From assembly GCF_004768545.1 (NCBI RefSeq), contig NZ_CP038635.1, positions 3,637,486 to 3,701,485 of the forward strand: a stretch of 64,000 nt of DNA, in the 5' to 3' direction. Made by a program: the position numbers and the translations under genes. Positions 9,161 to 16,542 of this stretch are shown here, in pieces (the first letter of the stretch is position 1; every line of letters starts with the position of its first letter). The stretch comes from Cupriavidus oxalaticus. GTDB lineage: Bacteria; Pseudomonadota; Gammaproteobacteria; Burkholderiales; Burkholderiaceae. A model generated the notes under the pieces. The model saw nothing but the letters and a program-made list of their open reading frames with translations. It searched no databases and was not told where the DNA came from.

Positions 9161-9170
9161 CCCGCAAGGG
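9161..9170. repeat. 10-bp target-site duplication, right copy
   Basis: CCCGCAAGGG, identical to 7740-7749. It is followed by CCCCTTTT, the right arm and T-tract of the original topB terminator, now stranded on this side of the IS. Confidence 0.93.
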
Positions 9171-9208
9171 CCCCTTTTGCAATCCGGAATCAGCCGCCGG
9201 CCCTTCCC

Positions 9209-9233
9209 AGGACTTCCAGGACTTCCAGGACTT
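9209..9233. repeat. Tandem 9-bp repeat AGGACTTCC at LysR 3' end
   Basis: Two full and one partial copy of AGGACTTCC (9209-9217, 9218-9226, 9227-9233) run into the stop codon of the minus-strand LysR gene. Such short tandem arrays can vary in copy number; here a change would only affect the last bases of the gene or its 3' UTR. Confidence 0.7.
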
Positions 9234-10173
9234 ACGTGCTGACGCTATGCGCCGGGTGCCGCGGCTCGGCGTCCTCCGCCTTGCCCTTCACCTGCCCTTC
9301 CTCCAGCAGGAAATCGATAAACGCACGGACCTTGGTCGGCAGGAACTTCCGGCTCGGGTAGACCACGCTGACGTCCCGCCGTGGCAACTGATACTGCGGC
9401 AACACATGGACCAGCTTGCCAGATTCGATATTCGGCCGGGCCAGGTAGGAAGACAGCATGGCCACGCCCATATTGGCCAGCGCAGCCTGGTGCGCCAGCT
9501 CGGCATTGCTGCACAGCAGGCCAGGGCGGATCGGCACGGTCACCTCGCCCTCGGGCCCGAGCAGCGTCCATTCGTGTTCGGCGTTGGGCAGCCGCATCGC
9601 GATGCAGCGATGGTGGCTCAGCTCGTGCGCATGGCGCAGCGGCGCGTGCGCGGCCACGTAGCCGGGCGATGCACACAGGATCACTTCGGCCGACAGCAGC
9701 GGGCGTGCCACAAGATGCGAGCCCAGTCCCAGGTCTGACAGCATTACGGCCACGTCGCGGCCTTCCTCGACGATGTCGACGTTGCGGTCAGACAGCAGCA
9801 CGTCGAACACCACATCCGGATAGAGCTGCTGGAAGCGCGATAGCAGTTCGGGCAGCAGGTGCAGGCCGAACATCACCGGCGTCACCAGCCGCAGCGTGCC
9901 CGACAGCGACTGGCTGCGCGCGGCGACCACGCTTTCGGCCTCTTCCACATCCTCGAGGATCTGCTGGCAGCGCTGCAGGTAGGTTTCGCCGGCGTCGGTC
10001 AGCGACAGGCTGCGAGTGGTCCGGTTCAGCAGCCGGGTGCCCAGGTGGCTTTCCAGGTCGGCGACGTAGCGGGTGACCACGGCGTTGGACATTTCCAGCT
10101 GTTGCGCTGCACGCGCGAAGCTTCCCAGTTCCACCACCTTGGAAAACACACGCATCGATTGCAGGCGATCCAT
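9232..10173 (-). CDS. LysR-family transcriptional regulator
   Basis: A 313-aa LysR regulator of the CrgA/DsdC-like subgroup common in beta-proteobacteria. The N-terminal winged HTH (residues 1-60; MRVFSKVVELGSFARAAQQL ... LLNRTTRSLSLTDAG) is followed by a substrate-binding co-inducer domain starting near residue 90 (GTLRLVTPVMFG). Target and inducer are unknown. It is divergent from the repeat-protein gene at 10375, with a 201-bp spacer where LysR autoregulatory sites usually lie, so that gene is a candidate target. The IS insertion beyond its 3' end has removed the hairpin that could also have terminated this gene. Confidence 0.92.
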   Translation of the reverse strand: MDRLQSMRVFSKVVELGSFARAAQQLEMSNAVVTRYVADLESHLGTRLLNRTTRSLSLTDAGETYLQRCQQILEDVEEAESVVAARSQSLSGTLRLVTPVMFGLHLLPELLSRFQQLYPDVVFDVLLSDRNVDIVEEGRDVAVMLSDLGLGSHLVARPLLSAEVILCASPGYVAAHAPLRHAHELSHHRCIAMRLPNAEHEWTLLGPEGEVTVPIRPGLLCSNAELAHQAALANMGVAMLSSYLARPNIESGKLVHVLPQYQLPRRDVSVVYPSRKFLPTKVRAFIDFLLEEGQVKGKAEDAEPRHPAHSVST

Positions 10174-10374
10174 GACATAGTCTCCCGTTTCTGCGCTGAA
10201 TCCTTACGCGTTCAGGCTGCTTTATTGTTGGAATCAGAACTAATCATTGTGGATCCTGATATTTATTGATATGAGGGAAATGCCTAATATCTACCCATCG
10301 GATGCCGCAATGCAACAATCCTGTTTCGCCAAAGTGCTGGCGGAGGCATCCAAGCTATAAAGAAGGCCTGAATC

Positions 10375-10662
10375 ATGAAAAACCGCTCCGCCCTGATCGC
10401 TGTCGCCACCATCGCCGCTGCCCTGTCCGCTTCGCCGGCCTTTGCCAAGGCAGGCAAGTTCGATGTGTTCACCGACGGTGCCAAGGCGGCCAAGTACGAC
10501 GTCTACACGGACGGCGCCAAGGCCGGCAAGTACGACGTGTTCGCTGACGGTGCCAAGGCTGGCAAGTTCGACACCTACACCAATGGCGCCCGCGCCGGCA
10601 AGTTCGACGCCTTTGCCGACGGCGCAAAGTACGAAACCGGTACCGATCGCGCGCCGCTGTAA
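10375..10662 (+). CDS. Small exported protein of five 12-residue repeats
   Basis: A 95-aa protein of unknown function. Residues 1-24 form a clear signal peptide ending ASPAFA. The mature part is five consecutive 12-residue units with consensus KAGK[FY]Dx[FY]x[DN]GA, followed by an 11-residue tail (KYETGTDRAPL). Aromatic residues alternate around an Asp, and each unit ends in a DGA or NGA turn, suggesting a repeated beta-hairpin. There is no Cys and no lipobox, so a soluble periplasmic or secreted product is expected. AAGAAGG precedes the ATG at good distance, and a strong terminator follows at 10718. I recognise no Pfam family; similar TDGA-repeat proteins may exist in other Burkholderiaceae. 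Confidence 0.85.
   Translation: MKNRSALIAVATIAAALSASPAFAKAGKFDVFTDGAKAAKYDVYTDGAKAGKYDVFADGAKAGKFDTYTNGARAGKFDAFADGAKYETGTDRAPL
10447..10626 (+). repeat. Five tandem 36-bp coding repeats
   Basis: Units at 10447-10482, 10483-10518, 10519-10554, 10555-10590 and 10591-10626 encode the 12-residue motif. They differ at many third positions, so the array is diverged and selected at protein level rather than a fresh slippage product. Confidence 0.9.
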
Positions 10663-10717
10663 GGGGCCCGTCCCTCCGGGGTCCGCTACCGCAACAAGGC
10701 TCCTGCACGCGCGATCC

Positions 10718-10751
10718 GGGGCCGCTCCTCCCCAGAGCGGCCCCTTCTGTT
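10718..10751 (+). terminator. Intrinsic terminator of the repeat-protein gene
   Basis: 9-bp stem GGGGCCGCT (10718-10726) / AGCGGCCCC (10736-10744), followed by TTCTGTTT. Confidence 0.8.
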
Positions 10752-10775
10752 TCTGCCTGGTCTCCAACCGGCTTT

Positions 10776-10800
10776 GGGAGAGAGTCAAACGCCCTCTCCC
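10776..10800. repeat. Partial GCTCCCC-type hairpin
   Basis: GGGAGAG (10776-10782) pairs with CTCTCCC (10794-10800). It looks like a shortened copy of the hairpins at 16492, 20009, 46491 and 60314. Confidence 0.45.
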
Positions 10801-10814
10801 GCTTTATTGGAGAA

Positions 10815-10856
10815 GAAGCCCGCAACCGGCATGTCCGGCTGCGGGCTTCTTTGTTT
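10815..10856 (+). terminator. Second intrinsic terminator
   Basis: 10-bp outer stem GAAGCCCGCA (10815-10824) / TGCGGGCTTC (10840-10849) with an inner CCGG/CCGG pair, followed by TTTGTTT. No gene lies between it and the previous terminator, so it is a backup or a relic. Confidence 0.75.
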
Positions 10857-10915
10857 CGGTGCGCGGCAGGTCGGGCGCCGCACTGAAATCGATTATGCCA
10901 GACGGCACAAATAAG

Positions 10916-10940
10916 AAACGGGCCCTTGCGGCCCGTTTTT
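10916..10940. terminator. Bidirectional terminator
   Basis: 8-bp stem AAACGGGC (10916-10923) / GCCCGTTT (10931-10938). It has T-tracts on both strands, so it can stop the glycine-zipper gene on the minus strand and residual plus-strand readthrough. Confidence 0.75.
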
Positions 10941-10956
10941 GCTTCACCCCGGCAGA

Positions 10957-11412
10957 TCAGTCGTGATCGTGGTGATGGCGATGCTTGTGCTTCTTGTGCT
11001 TGTAGTGGCCGTTGTTGTAATAACGACGGTCGTCTGCATACGAATTGCTGCGCGAGATATTGCCGCCCAGCGCCGCACCGGCACCGCCCCCCAGGCCGGC
11101 GCCAATCAGGCCGCCGGTACGGCCGCCCATGGCGTTGCCCGCCGCGGTACCCGCGCCACCGCCCAGCGCGCCGCCGATGATGGCGCCGGTGCGCTCGCGG
11201 CGGTTGGACGTCACGGCGCCGCCTGCGCCGCCACCCACCGCACCACCGATCACTGCGCCGGTGCTGCCGCCGAGCGCGCCGCCCACTGCGGCACCGGCGA
11301 CGCCGCCGAGCGCGCCGCCCAGGGCGTTGTTCATGTCGCCCGCGAAGGCCGGCAGCGCGCTGGCCGCCAGGGCGAGGGCAATGGTCAGATTGCGAACGGG
11401 ATGGCGAGTCAT
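10957..11412 (-). CDS. Glycine-zipper protein with His-rich tail
   Basis: A 151-aa exported protein. A signal peptide (residues 1-24, ending ALPAFA) is followed by a long Gly/Ala array of glycine-zipper type (GGALGGVAGAAVGGALGG and similar, about residues 30-115), interrupted near residue 70 by SNRRERTG. The C-terminus is a charged tail, HYKHKKHKHRHHHDHD, with eight His in 16 residues, likely to bind Ni, Zn or Cu. Glycine-zipper stretches usually insert into or associate with membranes. The start at 11412 has AAGGA about 10 bases upstream; the frame extends to 11553 but that would precede the signal peptide. Function unknown; an envelope or metal-stress role is inference. Confidence 0.85.
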   Translation of the reverse strand: MTRHPVRNLTIALALAASALPAFAGDMNNALGGALGGVAGAAVGGALGGSTGAVIGGAVGGGAGGAVTSNRRERTGAIIGGALGGGAGTAAGNAMGGRTGGLIGAGLGGGAGAALGGNISRSNSYADDRRYYNNGHYKHKKHKHRHHHDHD

Positions 11413-11639
11413 ATGTCTTGTCCTTTGAATTGCCATGATGTGTCGCAAGTGTAGAGAAGGAGCCCCACGCTTGCTGTAACTACCTGTAAAGCCCTGTAAC
11501 CCCCTACAGAAACGGCGTAACTGGGCAATAAAAGCGCGGTGAAAATACAACACCTAACAAAAAGACAGGCGATCATGTGATCGCCTGTCTGCTTTGTCTG
11601 CACCCGGGCCAGGGCCCGGATGCGTATTTTACCGTGTGC

Positions 11640-11834
11640 TCAGCAGCACTTGCCCTGCCCGCCGCCGTAGCGCGCTTCCTGGCGCTCGCGGAAGAACTCT
11701 TCGTAGCTCATCGGCGCGCGGTCCGGATGCGTGCTCTCCATGTGCGCCACATAGGTCTGGTAGTCGGGCAAGCCGACCATCAGCCGCAGCGACTGCCCGA
11801 GATAACGCCCCATCGTTCCCAGTTGTTCCAGCAT
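11640..11834 (-). CDS. ybdD: YbdD/YjiX-family small protein
   Basis: A 64-aa protein of the YbdD/YjiX family (DUF466), which in proteobacteria is almost always encoded immediately after a CstA-type transporter. The family core is visible: PDYQTYVAHMESTHPDRAPMSYEEFF and a C-terminal RYGGGQGKCC. It starts 25 bp after the cstA stop and is surely co-transcribed with it. Its role is unknown; it may assist the transporter. The terminal Cys-Cys pair is notable, as a Cys near the end is common in the family. Confidence 0.9.
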   Translation of the reverse strand: MLEQLGTMGRYLGQSLRLMVGLPDYQTYVAHMESTHPDRAPMSYEEFFRERQEARYGGGQGKCC

Positions 11835-11859
11835 GGCGGACTCCTTGTCGAGGTCAGGG

Positions 11860-13932
11860 TCAGGACTGGGCCGAAGCCGCGCCTGGCAGCGGCTCGAACG
11901 GCGTTTCCTTGTCGGTCGGGCGGTTCACCGCGCGGGCCTGCAGCGCGGTCTTGAAGCCATAGAACACGATCGACAGCACCACCACCATGAACAGCGCGCA
12001 CAGGCCGGCGTCCAGGTAGTCGTTGAAGACGATGCGGTGCATCTGCTCCATCGACTTGGCCGGGGCCAGCACCTTGCCTTCGGCAATGGCGGCGCTGAAC
12101 TTGGCGGCGTGGGTCAGGAAACTGACCTTCGGGTCGGCGTGGAACAGCTTCTGCCAGCCGGCAGTCAGCGTGCAGATCAGCAGCCAGACGGTCGGCACCA
12201 GCGTGACCCAGGCGTACTGGCCGCGCTTCATCTTGACCAGCACGCAGGTACCCAGCACCAGCGCCACCGCGGCCAGCATCTGGTTGGAGATGCCGAACAG
12301 CGGCCACAGGGTGTTGATGCCGCCCAGCGGATCGACCACGCCCTGGTACAGGAAGTAGCCCCAGGCCGCCACGCACAGCCCGGTGGCGATCAGGTTGGCG
12401 GGCAGCGAGTCGGTCTTGCGCATCGACGGGATAAAGCTGCCCAGCAGGTCCTGCAGCATGAAGCGGCCGGCACGGGTGCCCGCGTCGACGGCGGTCAGGA
12501 TGAACAGTGCCTCGAACAGGATCGCGAAGTGGTACCAGAACGCCATCATGGCCTGGCCGCCCACCACCTGGTGCAGGATGTGCGCGATGCCCACGGCCAG
12601 CGTCGGCGCGCCGCCGGCGCGCGAGATGATGGTGTTCTCGCCGACGTCCTTGGCGGTCTGCACCAGCACGTCAGGCGTGATCACGAAGCCCCAGGTCGAG
12701 ACCGCCTGCGCCACCGCTTCCGGCGTGGTGCCGATCACGGCCGCGGGGCTGTTCATGGCGAAGTACACGCCCGGCTCGATCACCGCGGCGGCCACCAGCG
12801 CCATGATGGCGACGAAGGACTCGGCCAGCATCGCGCCGTAGCCGATGAAGCGCGCGTGGGTCTCGTTCTCCAGCAGCTTGGGCGTGGTGCCCGACGAGAT
12901 CAGCGCATGGAAGCCCGACACCGCGCCGCAGGCGATGGTGATGAACAGGAACGGGAACAGGTTGCCCGACCACACCGGGCCGCCGCCCTCGGCGAACTGC
13001 GTGAAGGCCGGCATCTTCAGCTCCGGCGCCACGATCACGATGCCCACCGCCAGCGCGATGATGGTGCCGATCTTCAGGAAGGTCGACAGGTAGTCGCGCG
13101 GGGCCAGCAGCAGCCACACCGGCAGCACGGCGGCGATGAAGCCGTAAATGATCAGCATCCAGGTCAGCGCCTTGCCGTCGTAGGTGAACAGCGGGGCCAG
13201 CGTCGCGCTTTCATGCACGTACTGGCCGCCGATGATCGCCATCATCAGCAGCACGAAGCCGATCACGGATACTTCGCCGATGCGGCCCGGACGGATGTAG
13301 CGGGTGTAGATGCCCATGAAGATGGCGATGGGGATGGTCACCGCCACGGTGAAGGTGCCCCACGGCGAATCGGCCAGCGCCTTCACCACGATCAGCGCCA
13401 GCACCGCCAGGATGATGATCATGATCATGAAGCAGCCGAACAGCGCGATCAGGCCCGGCACCGTGCCCATTTCGGACTTGACCAGGTCGCCCAGCGAGCG
13501 GCCGTCGCGGCGCGTGGAGATGAACAGCACCATGAAGTCCTGCACCGCGCCGGCGAATACCACGCCGGCCAGCAGCCACAGCATGCCGGGCATGTAGCCC
13601 ATCTGCGCGGCCAGCACCGGGCCGACCAGCGGGCCGGCCCCGGCGATCGCGGCGAAGTGGTGGCCGAACAGAACCGCCTTGTTGGTCGGCACGTAGTCCA
13701 GGCCGTCGTTATGGCGCCAGGCCGGCGTCATGCGTTTCGGGTCGAGCTGCATCACCTTGTCGGCGATAAAGCGGCTGTAGTAGCGGTAGGCGATCAGGTA
13801 TATGCAGAGCGCGGCGACCACGATCCACAGTGCGCTGACGGCCTCGCCGCGCGCCAGCGCGACGGTGCCGAAGGCAAACGCGCCGAGCACGGCGACGGCC
13901 AGCCACACCAGGTGTTCTCCGATGCGATTCAT
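11860..13932 (-). CDS. cstA: CstA-family pyruvate/carbon-starvation transporter
   Basis: A 690-aa polytopic inner-membrane protein of the CstA/BtsT family (E. coli CstA is 701 aa). These are induced on carbon limitation and import pyruvate, with peptides also proposed as substrates. Conserved blocks include [31 protein letters not shown] near the N-terminus and [16 protein letters not shown] in the middle; about 16-18 hydrophobic segments are visible. The start at 13932 has GAGGAGA upstream; a longer open frame to 14301 is non-coding. It forms an operon with ybdD and is divergent from a two-component system that probably regulates it. Confidence 0.95.
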   Translation of the reverse strand: MNRIGEHLVWLAVAVLGAFAFGTVALARGEAVSALWIVVAALCIYLIAYRYYSRFIADKVMQLDPKRMTPAWRHNDGLDYVPTNKAVLFGHHFAAIAGAGPLVGPVLAAQMGYMPGMLWLLAGVVFAGAVQDFMVLFISTRRDGRSLGDLVKSEMGTVPGLIALFGCFMIMIIILAVLALIVVKALADSPWGTFTVAVTIPIAIFMGIYTRYIRPGRIGEVSVIGFVLLMMAIIGGQYVHESATLAPLFTYDGKALTWMLIIYGFIAAVLPVWLLLAPRDYLSTFLKIGTIIALAVGIVIVAPELKMPAFTQFAEGGGPVWSGNLFPFLFITIACGAVSGFHALISSGTTPKLLENETHARFIGYGAMLAESFVAIMALVAAAVIEPGVYFAMNSPAAVIGTTPEAVAQAVSTWGFVITPDVLVQTAKDVGENTIISRAGGAPTLAVGIAHILHQVVGGQAMMAFWYHFAILFEALFILTAVDAGTRAGRFMLQDLLGSFIPSMRKTDSLPANLIATGLCVAAWGYFLYQGVVDPLGGINTLWPLFGISNQMLAAVALVLGTCVLVKMKRGQYAWVTLVPTVWLLICTLTAGWQKLFHADPKVSFLTHAAKFSAAIAEGKVLAPAKSMEQMHRIVFNDYLDAGLCALFMVVVLSIVFYGFKTALQARAVNRPTDKETPFEPLPGAASAQS

Positions 13933-14323
13933 AGTGAAGGTCTCCTCAGACCGGGATTTGGAAAGCCTGCGGCGGCGAAGGACTGGTAACTGGCAACGGG
14001 CTGGGTTGGCGGCGGGCGCGCCTGGGCGGGCAGCTGGGCAATCCGGCGGTGAAGGTGTCTCCTGGGATCTGGCTGCTGCTCGCCCGGTTCGTGTCGTTTC
14101 CGGATCTCGTCTTGCAGGCAGGCGGTGCACCATCCGGATAGGCCGGTGCACCAGCTGCGTGGATACGCGCGCCTTGTTGGGGCGGCCTGCGCATCCGGCG
14201 TGTAGTATTGACACCCGCCAAACCCCGCACAAGCGCGTAACTACGCAGCACTTCTGCGTAGTACTACGCAAATCGACGGTGGCATGCCGCCTGCGCGGCA
14301 TCGGTGTTTACCCCCGGTCCTGT
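13933..14323. other. Divergent cstA / sensor-kinase promoter region
   Basis: 391 bases without a gene. It holds TTGACA at 14208-14213 and the inverted repeat at 14240-14262. No well-spaced -10 hexamer was found, which fits activator-dependent promoters. Confidence 0.6.
14240..14271. promoter_or_regulatory. 9-bp inverted repeat, candidate regulator site
   Basis: ACTACGCAG (14240-14248) and CTGCGTAGT (14254-14262) form a perfect 9-bp inverted repeat with a 5-bp spacer. A third half-site, ACTACGCAA, follows directly at 14263-14271. The position, 53 bp before the kinase start and about 300 bp before cstA, suits a NarL-type response regulator or other dimer. Confidence 0.6.
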
Positions 14324-15742
14324 ATGAAACTCCGCCAGAAGATCCTGTTGCTCGCGGTGGCGCCCCTTGCGGTGGCCATGCTGGGCATCGCGCTTGCCGT
14401 GCGCTACCAGGCGACCCAGCTCGCGCAGCATGAGCGCGCGCTGGTCGAAGCCGCTTACCTGCAAAGCAAGGAAATGGAGCTGCGCCACTACGTAGAACTG
14501 GCGCAGAGCGCGATCGCGCCGATGGTGCGGTCGGGCCGCACTGATCTGGCCACGCGCCAGGCGGCAATGGAGGCGCTGGCCCGGCTCGACTACGGGCCGG
14601 ACGGCTATTTCTTCCTGTACGACCTGCAGGGCCGCAACCTGATGCACCCGCGCCAACCCGAGCTGGTCGGCCAGGACTTGTGGACCATGCGCGACCCGCA
14701 GGGATCGCTCACCATCCAGCAGCTGATCGCGGCGGCCAGGGGCGGAGGCGGCGCGGTGCGGTACCTGTGGAAAAAGCCGTCATCGCAGCAACTGGTACCC
14801 AAGCTCGGCTACGTGGTGTCGGTGCCCGAATGGGGCTGGATGCTCGGCACCGGCATCTACCTGGACGACGTGGAAAGCACGCTGCGCCAGCTCGATGCCC
14901 GTGCCGAGACCGATATCCGGGAGACCATGGCCTGGATCGGCGTGATCGCCGCGATCAGCATCCTGCTGGTAGCGGCCAGCGGCCTCGCGCTCAATGTCAG
15001 CGAGCATCGCGAGGCCGATGCCAAGCTGCGCCAGCTTGCGCAGCGGGTGGTGCAGTCGCAGGAGGAGGAGCGGGCACGGCTGTCGCGCGAACTGCACGAC
15101 GGCATCAGCCAGTTGCTGGTGTCGGTCAAGCTGGTGCTGGAAACCGCTACCAACCGGCTGCGGCTGGCTCCGACCGAAGGCGCCGCGGTGGCGCCGGTGC
15201 TGGGCATGGCGCTGAACCGGCTCGACACGGTTTTCAATGAAGTGCGGCGGGTGGCGCGCAATTTGCGGCCGGCATTGCTGGACGACCTCGGTCTCTTTGC
15301 CGCGCTCCAGCACCTGGCGCGCGAGATGCAGGGCGGCAGCCGGCTGCAGATCTCGGTGATTCAGTCAGGTACCCCGCGCGAGTTGCCCGACGAGCAGGCC
15401 ACCGCGCTGTTCCGCATCGCCCAGGAGGCGCTGACCAACGTGGAACGCCACGCAAACGCCCGGCACGTCAGCGTGTCGCTGGCATTCGACGCCGACGCCA
15501 CCCGGCTCACGGTGCGCGACGACGGCGCCGGTTTCGACGTGCCGAGCATGCAGCGCGATCCCCGGCGCGGCATCGGCCTGCGCAACCTGGGCGAGCGCAT
15601 CGCCGCGTTGTGCGGGCAGTTCGATATTGTTTCCGGCACCGGCGGCACCGAGCTGGTGGCGTCGCTGCCCCTGGCGAAGCCTGCGCCAAAGCCCGCAGCC
15701 GTTTCGCATGATCCTGTTTCCGCCGGACCTTCGCAGTCATGA
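14324..15742 (+). CDS. Cache-domain sensor histidine kinase (NarX/DegS type)
   Basis: A 472-aa membrane sensor. TM1 (about residues 8-28) and TM2 (203-224) flank a periplasmic single-Cache domain (FFLYDLQGRNLMHP ... GYVVSVPEWGWMLGTGIYLDDV). The cytoplasmic part has a HisKA_3 dimerisation domain with phosphoacceptor His258 in SRELHDGISQLL, then a HATPase domain with NVERHANA and DDGAGFD. The start at 14324 gives a proper N-terminal TM; the longer frame from 13802 runs back through cstA. It overlaps the response regulator by 4 bp (ATGA). sCache domains typically bind small carboxylates, so with divergent cstA a pyruvate or related acid is the likely ligand (inference). Confidence 0.92.
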   Translation: MKLRQKILLLAVAPLAVAMLGIALAVRYQATQLAQHERALVEAAYLQSKEMELRHYVELAQSAIAPMVRSGRTDLATRQAAMEALARLDYGPDGYFFLYDLQGRNLMHPRQPELVGQDLWTMRDPQGSLTIQQLIAAARGGGGAVRYLWKKPSSQQLVPKLGYVVSVPEWGWMLGTGIYLDDVESTLRQLDARAETDIRETMAWIGVIAAISILLVAASGLALNVSEHREADAKLRQLAQRVVQSQEEERARLSRELHDGISQLLVSVKLVLETATNRLRLAPTEGAAVAPVLGMALNRLDTVFNEVRRVARNLRPALLDDLGLFAALQHLAREMQGGSRLQISVIQSGTPRELPDEQATALFRIAQEALTNVERHANARHVSVSLAFDADATRLTVRDDGAGFDVPSMQRDPRRGIGLRNLGERIAALCGQFDIVSGTGGTELVASLPLAKPAPKPAAVSHDPVSAGPSQS

Positions 15743-16413
15743 CACGTTCCCCTGAATCGAGCCACACCGGCGCACCGGCGCGCGTATTGCTGATCGACGA
15801 TCACGCGCTGGTGCGCGACGGCATGCGCATGCACCTGGCGCTGCAGCCGGGGCTGCGCGTGGTCGGCGAGGCCGATGGCGGCGAGGCGGCGCTCGCGTGG
15901 CTGGACCGTGCCGGCGAGGCCGACCTGCCGGACCTGGTGATCACCGATATCGGCATGCGCGGCATGGGCGGCATTGCGCTGGCGGCCGCGCTCCATGACC
16001 GGTATCCGGAGCTGGCGGTACTGATCGTGTCGATGCACGACAACCTGGAGTATGTGCGGCAGGCAGTGCGGGCGGGGGCGCGGGGCTATGTGCTGAAGGA
16101 TGCGCCGGCCGATGAGCTGATGGCGGCGATCCAGTCGGTGCTGGCGGGGCGGGTGTTCTACAGTGCCCGCATCGCGCGCGGCATGGCCGAGCAGAGCCCG
16201 GGACCGCTGGATGCGCTGACCCGGCGCGAGCGCGACATCCTGGGCTGCATCGGGCGCGGGATGGCCAACAAGGAGATTGCGGCGCAACTGGGCGTATCGG
16301 TGCGGACGGTCGAAACACACCGGCTCAACCTGAAACGCAAGCTGGGGATCGAAGGGCGCTCGGGGTTGGTGAAGTATGCGGTGGAGACGCTGGGGGATAG
16401 CGAGGGGGGCTGA
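15739..16413 (+). CDS. NarL/FixJ-family response regulator
   Basis: A 224-aa regulator. The receiver domain has the acidic pair in LLIDDHALVRD (Asp20, Asp21), phosphoacceptor Asp70 in VITDIGMRG, and the conserved Lys in YVLKDAP near residue 120. A C-terminal LuxR-type HTH (about residues 158-220) reads LTRRERDILGCIGRGMANKEIAAQLGVSVRTVETH. The ATGA overlap with the upstream kinase marks them as a cognate translationally coupled pair. Probable target is the divergent cstA-ybdD operon, by analogy with pyruvate-sensing systems such as E. coli BtsSR, although those regulators are of the LytTR family. Confidence 0.94.
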   Translation: MTRSPESSHTGAPARVLLIDDHALVRDGMRMHLALQPGLRVVGEADGGEAALAWLDRAGEADLPDLVITDIGMRGMGGIALAAALHDRYPELAVLIVSMHDNLEYVRQAVRAGARGYVLKDAPADELMAAIQSVLAGRVFYSARIARGMAEQSPGPLDALTRRERDILGCIGRGMANKEIAAQLGVSVRTVETHRLNLKRKLGIEGRSGLVKYAVETLGDSEGG

Positions 16414-16491
16414 CAGGCCCCCAGGACGCCGAAAAGGAGTGCGGTTCTGGGTGCTCCCAGGCCGCCCGAACTCGCCTTGGCAAGGTGTTCT

Positions 16492-16524
16492 CCCTCTCCC
16501 CTCACGGACCTCACGGGGAGAGGG
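16492..16524. repeat. GCTCCCC-type hairpin, copy 1
   Basis: A 10-bp stem CCCTCTCCCC (16492-16501) / GGGGAGAGGG (16515-16524) with a 13-base loop, between the convergent 3' ends of the response regulator and pckG. It belongs to a family of similar hairpins in this window. Confidence 0.7.
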
Positions 16525-16542
16525 GAGCAAACCGGCAGCGGC

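Noticed and set aside
11833..13989. 718-aa frame antisense to cstA
   Set aside because: His/Gln/Arg-rich shadow; CstA on the minus strand has full family signatures.
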